A stretch of 9,430 nt of DNA. Origin: an uncultured Acholeplasmataceae bacterium. Lineage in GTDB: Bacteria > Bacillota_I > Bacilli_A > Acholeplasmatales > Acholeplasmataceae. The position numbers and the translations under genes were made by a program. The notes beneath the pieces are model-generated. The model saw nothing but the letters and a program-made list of their open reading frames with translations, did not search any database and was not told the origin of the DNA. How positions within the stretch are numbered: position 1 is the stretch's first letter; every line of letters starts with the position of its first letter. Shown one piece after another: positions 1-6,544 of the stretch. The DNA lies in contig CAMOAP010000018.1 of assembly GCA_946577115.1 (NCBI GenBank), positions 1-9,430 of the forward strand, read 5' to 3'.

Positions 1-134
1 ATGATAAGAAATAATTGTAGGTTGGGTTATAAATTAGCAACCCATAATAAAAAAGGGGGGTAAAATTTTTTTAATCAATAAAAAAATGTCAAATATATAT
101 TAAAAAAGAAAGGATCAAAAAAATAAATTCAAAA

Positions 135-226
135 TGGCGGAGCAGAAGGGATTTGAACCCTTGCACCGATTTATCGGACTACGTCCTTAGCAGGGACGCC
201 TCTTATAGCCACTTGAGTACTGCTCC
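135..226 (-). tRNA. tRNA-Ser (anticodon GCU)
   Basis: On the minus strand a full class II tRNA folds. The acceptor stem GGAGCAG (226-220) pairs with CTGCTCC (145-139), followed by discriminator G and an encoded CCA (137-135). The anticodon stem CGTCC/GGACG encloses the loop CTGCTAA, so the anticodon is GCT and it reads AGC/AGU serine codons. The long variable arm with a CCGAT/ATCGG stem is the class II hallmark and supports serine over any AGN alternative. The T arm is AGGG-TTCAAAT-CCCT. The gene lies 154 bases downstream of tRNA-Cys on the same strand, so the two could be co-transcribed. A TATAAT sits only 3 bases before the 5' end, too close to be its own -10 box. Confidence 0.97.
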
Positions 227-380
227 TAAATTATATTGTATATATTTGCAAAATAAAAAAATAATAAATAGGTGAATGTAAGCAAATATAAAAAGTAAAA
301 ATAAAAGGAGGATTAATGAAAAAATCGTAATTAGAATGTGTGAAAAATATCCAAAAATATATTAATAAAAATAAAATAAA

Positions 381-454
381 TGGAGGCCCTGAACGGATTT
401 GAACCGTTGATCAAGCTTTTGCAGAGCCACGCCTTACCACTTGGCTACAGGGCC
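381..454 (-). tRNA. tRNA-Cys (anticodon GCA)
   Basis: The minus strand gives a canonical cloverleaf of 74 bases. The acceptor stem GGCCCTG (454-448) pairs with CAGGGCC, then discriminator T (U73) and an encoded CCA (383-381). The anticodon loop CTGCAAA gives anticodon GCA, which reads UGC/UGU. U73 is the known main identity base of tRNA-Cys and independently confirms the call. The T arm AACGG-TTCAAAT-CCGTT is perfect. The outer end of the anticodon stem is weak (a T-T mismatch and a G-T pair), common in AT-rich mollicutes. tRNA-Ser(GCU) follows on the same strand. Confidence 0.97.
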
Positions 455-714
455 AAACATCGGATTTAATGTCTTTGACTTCTCTAGGGATATGTTTTAA
501 TAAATTAACATAGCTCCTTCTCGAATGATCAAAGTTTGTCTTCAATTTCTTACCCCAACCCCTAAATCTTTTAAATATATACCTAATTCAACAGTAATTG
601 AGCTGTTGTTTCTTATAATAAATCCTGTATAATTTGTAAATGTCATGAATATCTAATCATAAGTGATGCCATAAAACCATGATAACAATATTTATGGATT
701 ATTTCGCCCCTTCT
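455..714 (-). other. Gene-poor stretch with short coding-like scraps
   Basis: No intact gene is visible between the relic gene and tRNA-Cys. On the minus strand an ATG at 646 opens 34 codons to a TGA at 544-542, beginning MTFTNYTGFI and containing ELGIYLKDLG. The same frame resumes with RQTLIIREGAMLIY before a second stop. In an overlapping frame a stretch contains SYVNLLKHIPREVKDI and runs into tRNA-Cys. Neither has a Shine-Dalgarno sequence, both are short, and two overlapping frames cannot both be real. These may be further gene debris or chance. I recognise no family. Confidence 0.3.
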
Positions 715-1842
715 TTAAGTAAATACAGTTCTTTTAATCTTTGTTAATAAAATATCTTTACCATATTTTTTTAATTTCGCAAAAGTTTGATGAGGGTTTA
801 ACCAAAAAATAATTTCTTTCTTAAATTTAAGAACTAAATTATAAATATCTTTTTGGAAATAACTAAAATATCCACTTACAGGATAAAAATGATTAATATC
901 AGAGGAATAATTATTATAAATAACGCAAGCATCACAAATAATAAAAGTTTTTTTGTGGGTTTTAATTGATAGTTAGGTCTGTTATAATACAAAATTAACA
1001 CATTTTCACCTGAAAGAATAATGATTTTAAAGTATTTTTGAGTTTGGTTATTTTTCAACAAATAATAAAAAAGAGCGGCTATTTTATATTAACGCATTCT
1101 AGGTTTGAAGCTTTTTATAAATAATTAAGGGTTGATGATTGATATCTAGATTTATTATAATAATTTGCAAAATGAAGGTCATATTTTTTGACAATATTCT
1201 AAAGTCCCACATGCTTTTGGGTCTAAGGTTTGTTTGGATAGGTCAAAATAAAAACCCTATAAAGAACAAACAAAAGAAACCTTCAAAGAATTTATCATCT
1301 GAAATAAAAAAGTTTCAAAAGTTAATATGTTTTTGAGGTTTGATAAATTGATTTGAGATATTGAAGAAGAATCAGAATAACTCAAAATATCTCCAAACCA
1401 CAAGGATTTAATAGGGTAATTTTCTTCTAAAAAATAAAAAAGTACGATATAAATTAGGTGTTTTTTACCAAAAATAAATGTTTTTTTGTTGTTTAATTCT
1501 TGTCAAATAATAAAAAATTATTATCGACTTCAAAAGGAAAAGTTTTACAACCACTCTTAGCAAATGATTTTCCAAAATAAAAAAAATAGATTAAATTATT
1601 TCTATTTTGAAAAAATATAAAAATACGCTTTTCCTTTTTTAAGATAGAAATAAAAAAAATATAAGTTTATAAAACAAACAGAAAAATATTTAATATTAAA
1701 AAAATTGGGATAAAAAAAGAAGGCAAAAACTTAGCAAAATAATTTTGCAAAATCAATTTTTTTTAAAACAAAGGGTTAAATTATTTTGCTTGATTAAAAG
1801 TTTTGCTTTACGAAATATTAAATATTTGTTTTGTTTTATCAT
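715..1842 (-). pseudogene. Decayed, multi-frame relic gene after rpmG
   Basis: Joining minus-strand frames gives coding-like sequence over about 1.1 kb. The strongest parts are 1502-1182 (IKSLWFGDILSYSD, LDPKACGTLEYCQK; one in-frame TAG at 1259-1257), 1186-1082 (YDLHFANYYNKSRYQ, then TAA at 1117-1115, then ASNLECVNIK), 1085-879 (FKIIILSGENVLILYYNRPN) and 966-718 (TFIICDACVIYNNYSSDI, KKEIIFWLNPHQTF, stop 717-715). Each segment ends where the next frame begins, and three joins (near 1760, 1185 and 955) touch poly-A runs. A possible start is the ATG at 1842, overlapping the rpmG stop as ATGA. It opens 29 codons, shifts at an A8 run, then encodes a hydrophobic part (FFIPIFLILNIFLFVL). The intact product would have been about 375 residues with membrane spans near the N-terminus. 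I do not recognise the family. The N-terminal layout faintly recalls ComEC-type proteins, but no diagnostic motif is seen. The extent before 1502 is inference. Confidence 0.6.
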
Positions 1843-1988
1843 TTTTTTTCTCTATGCAGAGTATAAGTTCGAGAAAAAGGACAGTATTTTTTTAATTCTA
1901 AACGTCCTGGAGTATTTTTTTTATTTTTATCAGTATGATAATTTTCTCTTTTGCACCTTGTGCAAACTAATTTTACTAAATCACGCAT
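1839..1988 (-). CDS. rpmG: 50S ribosomal protein L33
   Basis: This 49-residue gene encodes L33, a small zinc-ribbon-type protein of the large ribosomal subunit near the E site. The product starts [19 protein letters not shown], continues with the family signature [15 protein letters not shown] and ends TYTLHREKK, at the usual length of 49 to 50 residues. The first metal pair CxxC (residues 9 and 12) is present. In the second pair only Cys36 remains: the usual CPxC is CPFS here, so one of four zinc ligands is Ser. Three-cysteine L33 versions occur in other bacteria, so it need not be broken. AGGAG lies 9 bases before ATG and a TATAAT box about 40 bases upstream, so it seems to have its own promoter. 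It is followed with an ATGA overlap by the decayed gene. The usual partners secE and nusG are not recognisable here. Confidence 0.95.
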   Translation of the reverse strand: MRDLVKLVCTRCKRENYHTDKNKKNTPGRLELKKYCPFSRTYTLHREKK

Positions 1989-1997
1989 GTTAATTTT

Positions 1998-2031
1998 CTC
2001 CTAACTAATTAAGCAATATAATACTATTATA
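1998..2031 (-). promoter_or_regulatory. rpmG promoter (-10) and ribosome binding site
   Basis: On the minus strand TATAAT at 2031-2026 is a perfect -10 box, and AGGAG at 2002-1998 is spaced 9 bases from the rpmG ATG at 1988. The predicted leader is about 30 bases. No good -35 is seen at 16 to 18 bases. The -10 box lies inside a near-perfect palindrome, TATAATA-C-TATTATA (2017-2031). Confidence 0.6.
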
Positions 2032-2092
2032 TCAAATTTTTTGATAAATAATAAAGAGTTTTAAAAATTATTATTTTTTGGTTTTTTTATAA

Positions 2093-3037
2093 TTAGGAGC
2101 ATTTTTTATTAATTAAACGTTTTTTAATCCATAAAAGAATATAAGTCATCAAAACTGTAAAGACAAAAAGGTAAGAAAAGACCAAAAAAACAAAGTCATA
2201 ACCTGAATAAACAAAACGATAACGTTTATGATGACGATTTTCATTATCTTCTAACTTTTCGGCATTTTCAGGATTATTTAATTTTTGTTTAAAAGGAGAA
2301 AAGAAAACATAAGGAAATATTTTAAAAGGATCTCTTTTAGCTGCTTGTTTGTCTGAAGTTATAATAGGTTTTTCTTTTTGCAGATCTTGAAAATAATCTT
2401 GCATAGATAAAAAGCCAAATAAACTAAAAAAGGTCATATAAAGTAAGGGATGAATAAAAGCTATCCACATTTTTTTATAAGGAATAGCATAAGAATTGAC
2501 TTTAAAATAAAAATATAGATAACATAAGGGAGATAAGGTGTGGTGTAAATGAGAAAGAAAAAAAGAAAGACTAAATTTAGGTTCATAAAAATGTCTACCT
2601 TTATCAATTAAAGTGTGAAAAATTAAACCTGTCATTAAAATACTAACTAAACACGCAAAAACTAAATAATGATACCAATTTTTTTTGCTTATTTTGGTAA
2701 AAAATAAAGCATAAACAATTAATACAAATAAATTAACTTGGTGGGTAAAATACCAAACCGTTTTGATAAAAGTATGATGCCCAGGATAATAACCGTCTTC
2801 GTAATCTAAAATATTGTCTTCTTTTCCTGTTGATTCAAAATCAATTTCAGGCATAAAAGTAGGAGCTTTATACTTATATTGCCAATAACTTTGTCCTTTA
2901 TTAACGCATTCTTTAAAATCATGAAAAAAAACAAGCATTAAAGTACAAATAGACAACATTAAAAAAAGAAAAACAACATTAGGTTTTTTAAAATAATTTC
3001 TTAAAACAATTTTTTTAAATCTTAATTTTCTTTTCAT
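2093..3037 (-). CDS. Pr6Pr/DUF1600-like six-span membrane protein
   Basis: The 314-residue product is an integral membrane protein with six predicted spans at about 20-38, 94-114, 123-143, 156-178, 190-210 and 282-303. Spans 2 to 5 carry the pattern of the Pr6Pr (FAR-17a/AIG1-like, mollicute DUF1600) family: YFTHQVN (96-102), TGLIFH (136-141), SHLHHTLSP (162-170) and HPLLY (196-200). The biochemical role of bacterial members is not established. Two long hydrophilic loops, 39-92 (acidic, with YEDGYYPGHH) and 211-280 (charged, with ENRHHKRYR), are larger than the compact family core. I chose the ATG at 3037 because AAGGAA (3047-3042) precedes it. An in-frame ATG at 3124 would add 29 residues and lies 2 bases after the upstream stop, so coupled translation from there is the alternative, but it lacks a ribosome binding site. 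Family assignment rests on motif memory, not a search. Confidence 0.75.
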   Translation of the reverse strand: MKRKLRFKKIVLRNYFKKPNVVFLFLMLSICTLMLVFFHDFKECVNKGQSYWQYKYKAPTFMPEIDFESTGKEDNILDYEDGYYPGHHTFIKTVWYFTHQVNLFVLIVYALFFTKISKKNWYHYLVFACLVSILMTGLIFHTLIDKGRHFYEPKFSLSFFLSHLHHTLSPLCYLYFYFKVNSYAIPYKKMWIAFIHPLLYMTFFSLFGFLSMQDYFQDLQKEKPIITSDKQAAKRDPFKIFPYVFFSPFKQKLNNPENAEKLEDNENRHHKRYRFVYSGYDFVFLVFSYLFVFTVLMTYILLWIKKRLINKKCS

Positions 3038-3126
3038 ATTGTTCCTTTTGGGTTTAACATTTAAATATTTACAAATGCAATTAAAATAATGGATATAAGT
3101 TATAAATTTGATTAATGGATACATTA

Positions 3127-3336
3127 TTACTGATGAGATTTATTTTTAGAAATAATAGGTTGAATAATGTTTTGTTCTAAAGCTTGAGGAAAAGGATATT
3201 TTTCTTCTCTCATTCTTTTAAATAACAAGTAAATAAAACCTCTTTGATAATCAATGCGAGTAATAACTGCTATTTGGGGTTCGTTTTGAACTTTGGCGCG
3301 AGTACCTATTAAATAATTTTTAACTAGGGGTTGCAA
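3127..3336 (-). CDS. Small protein of unknown function
   Basis: The 69-residue product is not one I can name. It begins at a TTG codon (3336) with GTAGG 9 bases upstream and no ATG available before the preceding stop. It is mostly beta-prone (GTRAKV, IAVITRIDY, FIYLLF) and then has KYPFPQALEQNIIQPI. That layout resembles small SH3-like barrels in which a KFPFP-type strand ends the fold, which is an impression only. There is no signal peptide or membrane span. It ends 2 bases before an upstream ATG of the Pr6Pr-like reading frame and 89 bases before that gene's preferred start, so the two probably share a transcript that starts just after the HU terminator. It could be a conserved phytoplasma protein; short length and a TTG start keep confidence moderate. 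Confidence 0.65.
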   Translation of the reverse strand: MQPLVKNYLIGTRAKVQNEPQIAVITRIDYQRGFIYLLFKRMREEKYPFPQALEQNIIQPIISKNKSHQ

Positions 3337-3366
3337 AATAAATAACCTACTTCCTTATTGGTTCAC

Positions 3367-3396
3367 TTTATACAAAAAGTGTAAATAAAAAAACAA
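3367..3396 (-). promoter_or_regulatory. Candidate promoter for the 69-residue gene
   Basis: On the minus strand TTGTTT (3396-3391), an 18-base spacer and TATAAA (3372-3367) form a plausible sigma-A-type promoter. The predicted start near 3360 lies about 25 bases before the TTG start codon. The -35 box falls inside the right arm of the palindrome that ends the HU transcript. The match is moderate in very AT-rich DNA. Confidence 0.4.
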
Positions 3397-3419
3397 ACTA
3401 GCTAGTTTGTTTTTTTATT
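3384..3419. terminator. Perfect 36-base palindrome, likely HU terminator
   Basis: The sequence around ACAAACTAGCTAGTTTGT is a perfect inverted repeat over 36 bases, centred between 3401 and 3402, with an A7 run on the left and a T7 run on the right. In RNA from either strand it gives a hairpin followed by a U tract, the form of a bidirectional rho-independent terminator. It lies 32 bases past the HU stop codon, so it should end the HU message. Transcripts of the opposite strand would also stop here. Confidence 0.8.
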
Positions 3420-3451
3420 GTAAAATATTAAAAAACTTCATAATAAAAATT

Positions 3452-3736
3452 TTATTCAACAAAAATATCTTTAAAACTTTTACTAAATTTAAAAGTAGGA
3501 ACCTTTTTAGCTGGAATGTCAATAGTTTGACCAGTTCTTGGATTTTTTCCTTCGCGAGCACTTCTATTTTTTACTTCAAGGGTGCAAAAACCTGTTAAAG
3601 TAACTTTTTCATCTTCTGTGAATTCTTGAAGACTTTGAGAAATAACTTCAATAAAGTTATTAAGAAATTTATTAGCTTCTTTTTGACTAACGCCATTTTT
3701 TTCAGCTAATTTTCTTAAAAATTCTACTTTGTTCAT
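3452..3736 (-). CDS. hup: DNA-binding protein HU
   Basis: The 94-residue product is a histone-like HU protein, which binds and bends DNA as a dimer and compacts the nucleoid. It shows the full fold: the N-terminal helices (MNKVEFLRKLAEK, then SQKEANKFL), the GFCTLEV hairpin where most HU proteins have GFGTF, and the DNA-grasping arm REGKNPRTGQ with the intercalating-proline loop NPRTG (65-69). It ends KVPTFKFSKSFKD, where PAFKPGKxLK is usual. The length is close to the normal 90 to 92. AAGGAGG (3749-3743) sits 6 bases before ATG, a strong site fitting an abundant protein. It has its own promoter and terminator, so it appears monocistronic. IHF is unlikely because these bacteria usually carry a single HU homodimer gene. 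Confidence 0.96.
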   Translation of the reverse strand: MNKVEFLRKLAEKNGVSQKEANKFLNNFIEVISQSLQEFTEDEKVTLTGFCTLEVKNRSAREGKNPRTGQTIDIPAKKVPTFKFSKSFKDIFVE

Positions 3737-3769
3737 TTTTTTCCTCCTTTTCTTTTTATTTACGTACTT

Positions 3770-3797
3770 ATTATAACATCAAAAAAATAATTTACAA
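3770..3797 (-). promoter_or_regulatory. HU promoter
   Basis: On the minus strand TTGTAA (3797-3792), a 16-base spacer and a perfect TATAAT (3775-3770) precede the HU gene, giving a leader of about 27 bases that contains AAGGAGG. This is the best-formed promoter in the window. Confidence 0.7.
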
Positions 3798-3817
3798 ACG
3801 CAAACCAACAATCATTT

Positions 3818-3837
3818 GTAATTATTAGTAATTATTA
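3818..3837. repeat. Tandem 10-base repeat upstream of HU
   Basis: GTAATTATTA occurs twice in direct tandem, followed by the partial unit GTG. It lies about 20 bases upstream of the HU -35 box. It could be an AT-rich upstream element for a strong promoter or simply slippage in AT-rich DNA. Confidence 0.5.
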
Positions 3838-3914
3838 GTGTTTTATTCTTAATTGATTGGGGTCGTTTACAAAATTGATTAAAAAAAATCATTTGATTAG
3901 GTAAAAAAAATAAT

Positions 3915-4904
3915 TTAGAATTCGCTTTTGAAAGGTCTTTGCATTAAAGTTTCAAAAACAGTATCAAATGGTGTGGATTCAAAAATTAATTGATAAGAGG
4001 CTTGAATAATGGGAAGATCTAAATTATGTTTTAATTGTAAGCAATAAAAAGCATTAAGAGTTTGAAATCCTTCGATGGTTTGTAAAGAAGAGTCAATAAT
4101 TTGTTGATAAGGAATTCCTTCAGCAATTTTGGCACCAGCATTAAAATTTCTGGAATATTTGCTAAAAGCAGTTGCAATTAAATCACCTAATCCTGGAAGT
4201 CCCAAAACGGTTTGGGGGTTTCCTTGATAAAAAGCAACTAACCGCGACATTTCTAAAATACCACGACTCATCAAAGCTGCTTGAGAATTAATTCCAAAAT
4301 TCTTAGCTACTAAAATACCATTAATGAGGGCTAAAATATTTTTAAAAGCACTGCAAATTTCATTTCCTACCAAATCAGAAGAAGTATATACTTTCAAATA
4401 ATTAGGGCAAGAAAATAATTTTTGAATTTCCAAAGAAAAAAAGGGATTGGAAGAAGCTGCAGTCAGAAGAGTTAATTTACGTAAAATAACTTCTTCAGCA
4501 TGCGATGGACCCATTAAGGAAGCAAAATTAGCTAAAAGAGGAGTAGGAATAATTTGTTTGACAATTTCAGAAACACGCAAAAAAGTTAAAGGTTCAATGC
4601 CTTTGGAAACATTGACAAACGATTTGGGAATAGTTAAAATAAGGGCAATTTGTTTGAGAAGATTACGCATAAATTTCATAGGAACTGCCAAAACTATCAA
4701 ATCAGAATAATCCATGGCTTGCTTAAGGCAAGAAACTGCTTTGACATTTAATAGTGGAGCATTAAAAATGGGGTGTTCCCCTTGATTTATTTTTTCAACA
4801 TAAGAAAGGTTGGTGTCATAGAGTAAAACTTGATTGTTTTTATCAGTTAAAACTTGTGCCAAAGTAGATCCCCAAGCACCACTGCCAATAATAGTAATTT
4901 TCAT
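3915..4904 (-). CDS. gpsA: Glycerol-3-phosphate dehydrogenase [NAD(P)+]
   Basis: This cytoplasmic enzyme reduces dihydroxyacetone phosphate to sn-glycerol 3-phosphate, the backbone for phospholipid synthesis. The 329-residue product has the dinucleotide fold GSGAWG (7-12), VSKGIEP with the conserved Lys101, GPSHAEEV (132-139), the catalytic Lys188 in AFKNILAL, MSRGILEMSRL, and the substrate-binding GLPGLGDL (235-242) with SRN (251-253). Length and motif order match intact GpsA. I start at the ATG at 4904 because the Rossmann fold begins there. A TTG at 4931 would add 9 residues that do not belong to the family. No strong Shine-Dalgarno is seen; only a purine run, AAGAAAGAAG, lies upstream. 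It follows der by 200 bases, which may include a weak terminator, so it may have its own promoter, though none is convincing. Confidence 0.96.
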   Translation of the reverse strand: MKITIIGSGAWGSTLAQVLTDKNNQVLLYDTNLSYVEKINQGEHPIFNAPLLNVKAVSCLKQAMDYSDLIVLAVPMKFMRNLLKQIALILTIPKSFVNVSKGIEPLTFLRVSEIVKQIIPTPLLANFASLMGPSHAEEVILRKLTLLTAASSNPFFSLEIQKLFSCPNYLKVYTSSDLVGNEICSAFKNILALINGILVAKNFGINSQAALMSRGILEMSRLVAFYQGNPQTVLGLPGLGDLIATAFSKYSRNFNAGAKIAEGIPYQQIIDSSLQTIEGFQTLNAFYCLQLKHNLDLPIIQASYQLIFESTPFDTVFETLMQRPFKSEF

Positions 4905-5001
4905 AAAATATAACTTCTTTCTTGTAATCAAAATATCAAAAAAACGGTCATGAAAAAATTGACAGCAAAAATAAAAAAGATTTTTTGATAACTAAAAATA
5001 A

Positions 5002-5019
5002 GGTTGATTTTTTTCAACC
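5002..5019 (-). terminator. Weak hairpin after der, possible terminator
   Basis: On the minus strand GGTTGA-AAAAAA-TCAACC forms a 6-base-pair stem with a 6-base loop, followed by TTATTTTTAG. It lies about 85 bases past the der stop. The stem is short and the U tract interrupted, so termination, if any, may be partial. Confidence 0.4.
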
Positions 5020-5104
5020 AACATAATTAAATCACAAAATAAGAACAAATAATAAAATACTTGCAAATAAAATGCAAAAAGAAGGTGGGAAGTTCAAAAT
5101 AGTT

Positions 5105-6544
5105 TTAAAAATTAGACTTTTTTTTATGAAAAATAATTTTTAGGGGTGTTCCTTCTAAATCAAGGTTTTTTCTAAATTGATTTTTTAAAAATCTTTCATA
5201 AGAAAAATGAATATATTTAGGGTCATTAACAAAACAAAGAAATTCAGGAGCTTTAGTTTTAGTTTGGAAAATATATTGAAACTTAGCTTTTTTTTGATTA
5301 AAGAAAGCGGGGGGGGTAATAAGAGTTGCTTCTTGCAAAATATCGTTTAAAAGACTAGTGCTAAACTGACTTTTATAATTGTTAAAAACTCGTTTTAAAA
5401 TAGCAAAAATTTGAGTAAGACGACTTTTTTTCAAAGCTGATAAGAAAATAACAGGAGCATACGATAAAAAAACAAATTCTTGATGAATTTTTTGCTCAAA
5501 GTTCTTTAGGGTATTGGTATCTTTTTCTAACAAATCCCATTTATTGACAATAATAATACAAGCTTTGTGATGTTCTAAAATAAACCCTGCAATATTTTTA
5601 TCTTGTTCTAAAATACCTTCTTTGGCATCTAAAACTAAACAAGCAATATCTGCTTTTTCCAAAGCACCTAAAGCACGTAAAAAGCTGTATTTGTCTTCTT
5701 GTTCATAAATTTTACCTCTTTTTTTAATACCTGCAGTATCAATAATTTGGTATTTTTGACCATCATTTTCAAAAAAAGTATCAACAGCATCGGTAGTAGT
5801 TCCTGCAATATCAGAGACAATCATTCTTTGGGATGCTAAAAGAGAATTAGTAAGAGTTGATTTGCCAACATTGGGGCGACCTACAACACAAAATTTAATA
5901 ATTTTGTCTTCTTCTTTTGCTTGGTTTTTTTTTTGTTCTGGTTCTAACAGTGCTCTATCTGAGATTTCACCATTCAATTCAGAAAGGGCACTTTGCAAAG
6001 ATATATCTGTTGGAAACGATTCTAAAAAAGAAGAATCAGGAATTAAAGAAGCATCACGCATAAGAAAAACAATTTTATCTAACAAATCACCTATACCAAT
6101 ACCATGTTGAGTACTAATGGCAAAAGGAGTATTAAATCCCAGAGCATAAAATTCATAAGTATTGAATAATAAATTGTGGTTATCAATCTTATTAACTGCT
6201 AAAAGAACTGGTTTTTTAGTTTTATACAAAAGTTTAGCTAAATAACTATCATTTTGAGTAATTCCTGTTTGGCCGTCAACTACAAAAACAATTACATCAG
6301 CTTCATCAACTGCAAGTTGGGCTTGTAATTTAATTTGTTCCAAAAAAGGAGTTGATTGAATTTCGATACCACCCGTATCAATAACGCCAAATGTTTTAGT
6401 AAGCCAATTGGCCGTAGCATAAATGCGGTCCCGCGTAATACCTGCTTTTGGATGAGTAATAGCCTTTTTTTTTCCAATAATTCGGTTAAACAAACTTGAT
6501 TTGCCAACATTAGGACGACCCACAATAGCAATTTTAAAAGACAT
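5105..6544 (-). CDS. der: Ribosome-assembly GTPase Der (EngA)
   Basis: Der is an essential tandem GTPase that helps assemble the 50S subunit. The 479-residue product has both G domains intact: GRPNVGKS (9-16), Thr in GITRD (35-39), DTGG (56-59), NKID (118-121) and STQHG for the first; GRPNVGKS (222-229), AGTTTD, DTAG (269-272), NKWD (334-337) and SAL (369-371) for the second. The C-terminal KH-like domain (about 392-479) includes APEFLCFVND and LEGTPLKIIF. The linker between the G domains (about 163-215) is roughly 40 residues longer than in Bacillus and rich in Ser, Glu and Asp, and explains most of the extra length over the 436-residue Bacillus protein. The start codon directly follows the cmk stop (TAA-ATG), with AAGGAGA inside the end of cmk, so the two should be translationally coupled. 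A C8 run encodes Thr-Pro-Pro at 410-412. Confidence 0.97.
   Translation of the reverse strand: MSFKIAIVGRPNVGKSSLFNRIIGKKKAITHPKAGITRDRIYATANWLTKTFGVIDTGGIEIQSTPFLEQIKLQAQLAVDEADVIVFVVDGQTGITQNDSYLAKLLYKTKKPVLLAVNKIDNHNLLFNTYEFYALGFNTPFAISTQHGIGIGDLLDKIVFLMRDASLIPDSSFLESFPTDISLQSALSELNGEISDRALLEPEQKKNQAKEEDKIIKFCVVGRPNVGKSTLTNSLLASQRMIVSDIAGTTTDAVDTFFENDGQKYQIIDTAGIKKRGKIYEQEDKYSFLRALGALEKADIACLVLDAKEGILEQDKNIAGFILEHHKACIIIVNKWDLLEKDTNTLKNFEQKIHQEFVFLSYAPVIFLSALKKSRLTQIFAILKRVFNNYKSQFSTSLLNDILQEATLITPPAFFNQKKAKFQYIFQTKTKAPEFLCFVNDPKYIHFSYERFLKNQFRKNLDLEGTPLKIIFHKKKSNF

Noticed and set aside
23..44. Inverted repeat TGGGTT/AACCCA near the window edge
   Set aside because: A six-base stem with a ten-base loop and no clean U tract on either strand; too weak to call a terminator without the neighbouring sequence.
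316..330. Plus-strand mini-ORF (ATG AAA AAA TCG TAA) with GGAGG upstream
   Set aside because: Only four codons long between two minus-strand tRNAs, with no following gene it could lead; most likely chance.
1139..1336. Plus-strand open frame of 65 codons
   Set aside because: It lies antisense to the best-supported segments of the relic gene, has no ribosome site and no recognisable protein features.
715..1842. Reading the relic gene as an insertion-sequence transposase or plasmid Rep
   Set aside because: No DDE signature, no terminal inverted repeats or target duplications, and no HUH or Walker A motif could be found in the joined frames.
1745..1993. Plus-strand open frame of 82 codons opposite rpmG
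   Set aside because: It is the antisense shadow of rpmG and the region after it, starts with TTG without a ribosome site, and encodes a low-complexity Phe/Leu-rich sequence.
2046..2076. All-AT inverted repeat after the membrane protein gene
   Set aside because: AAATAATAA/TTATTATTT pairs with a long loop, but such repeats are expected by chance in this composition.
4447..4710. Plus-strand open frame inside gpsA
   Set aside because: GpsA is full length with all motifs on the other strand; this frame is its shadow. The plus-strand frames opposite der (5862-6110) and cmk (6714-6980) are rejected for the same reason.
4959..4964. Plus-strand TTGACA (perfect -35)
   Set aside because: No -10 box at 16 to 18 bases downstream and no plus-strand gene to serve.
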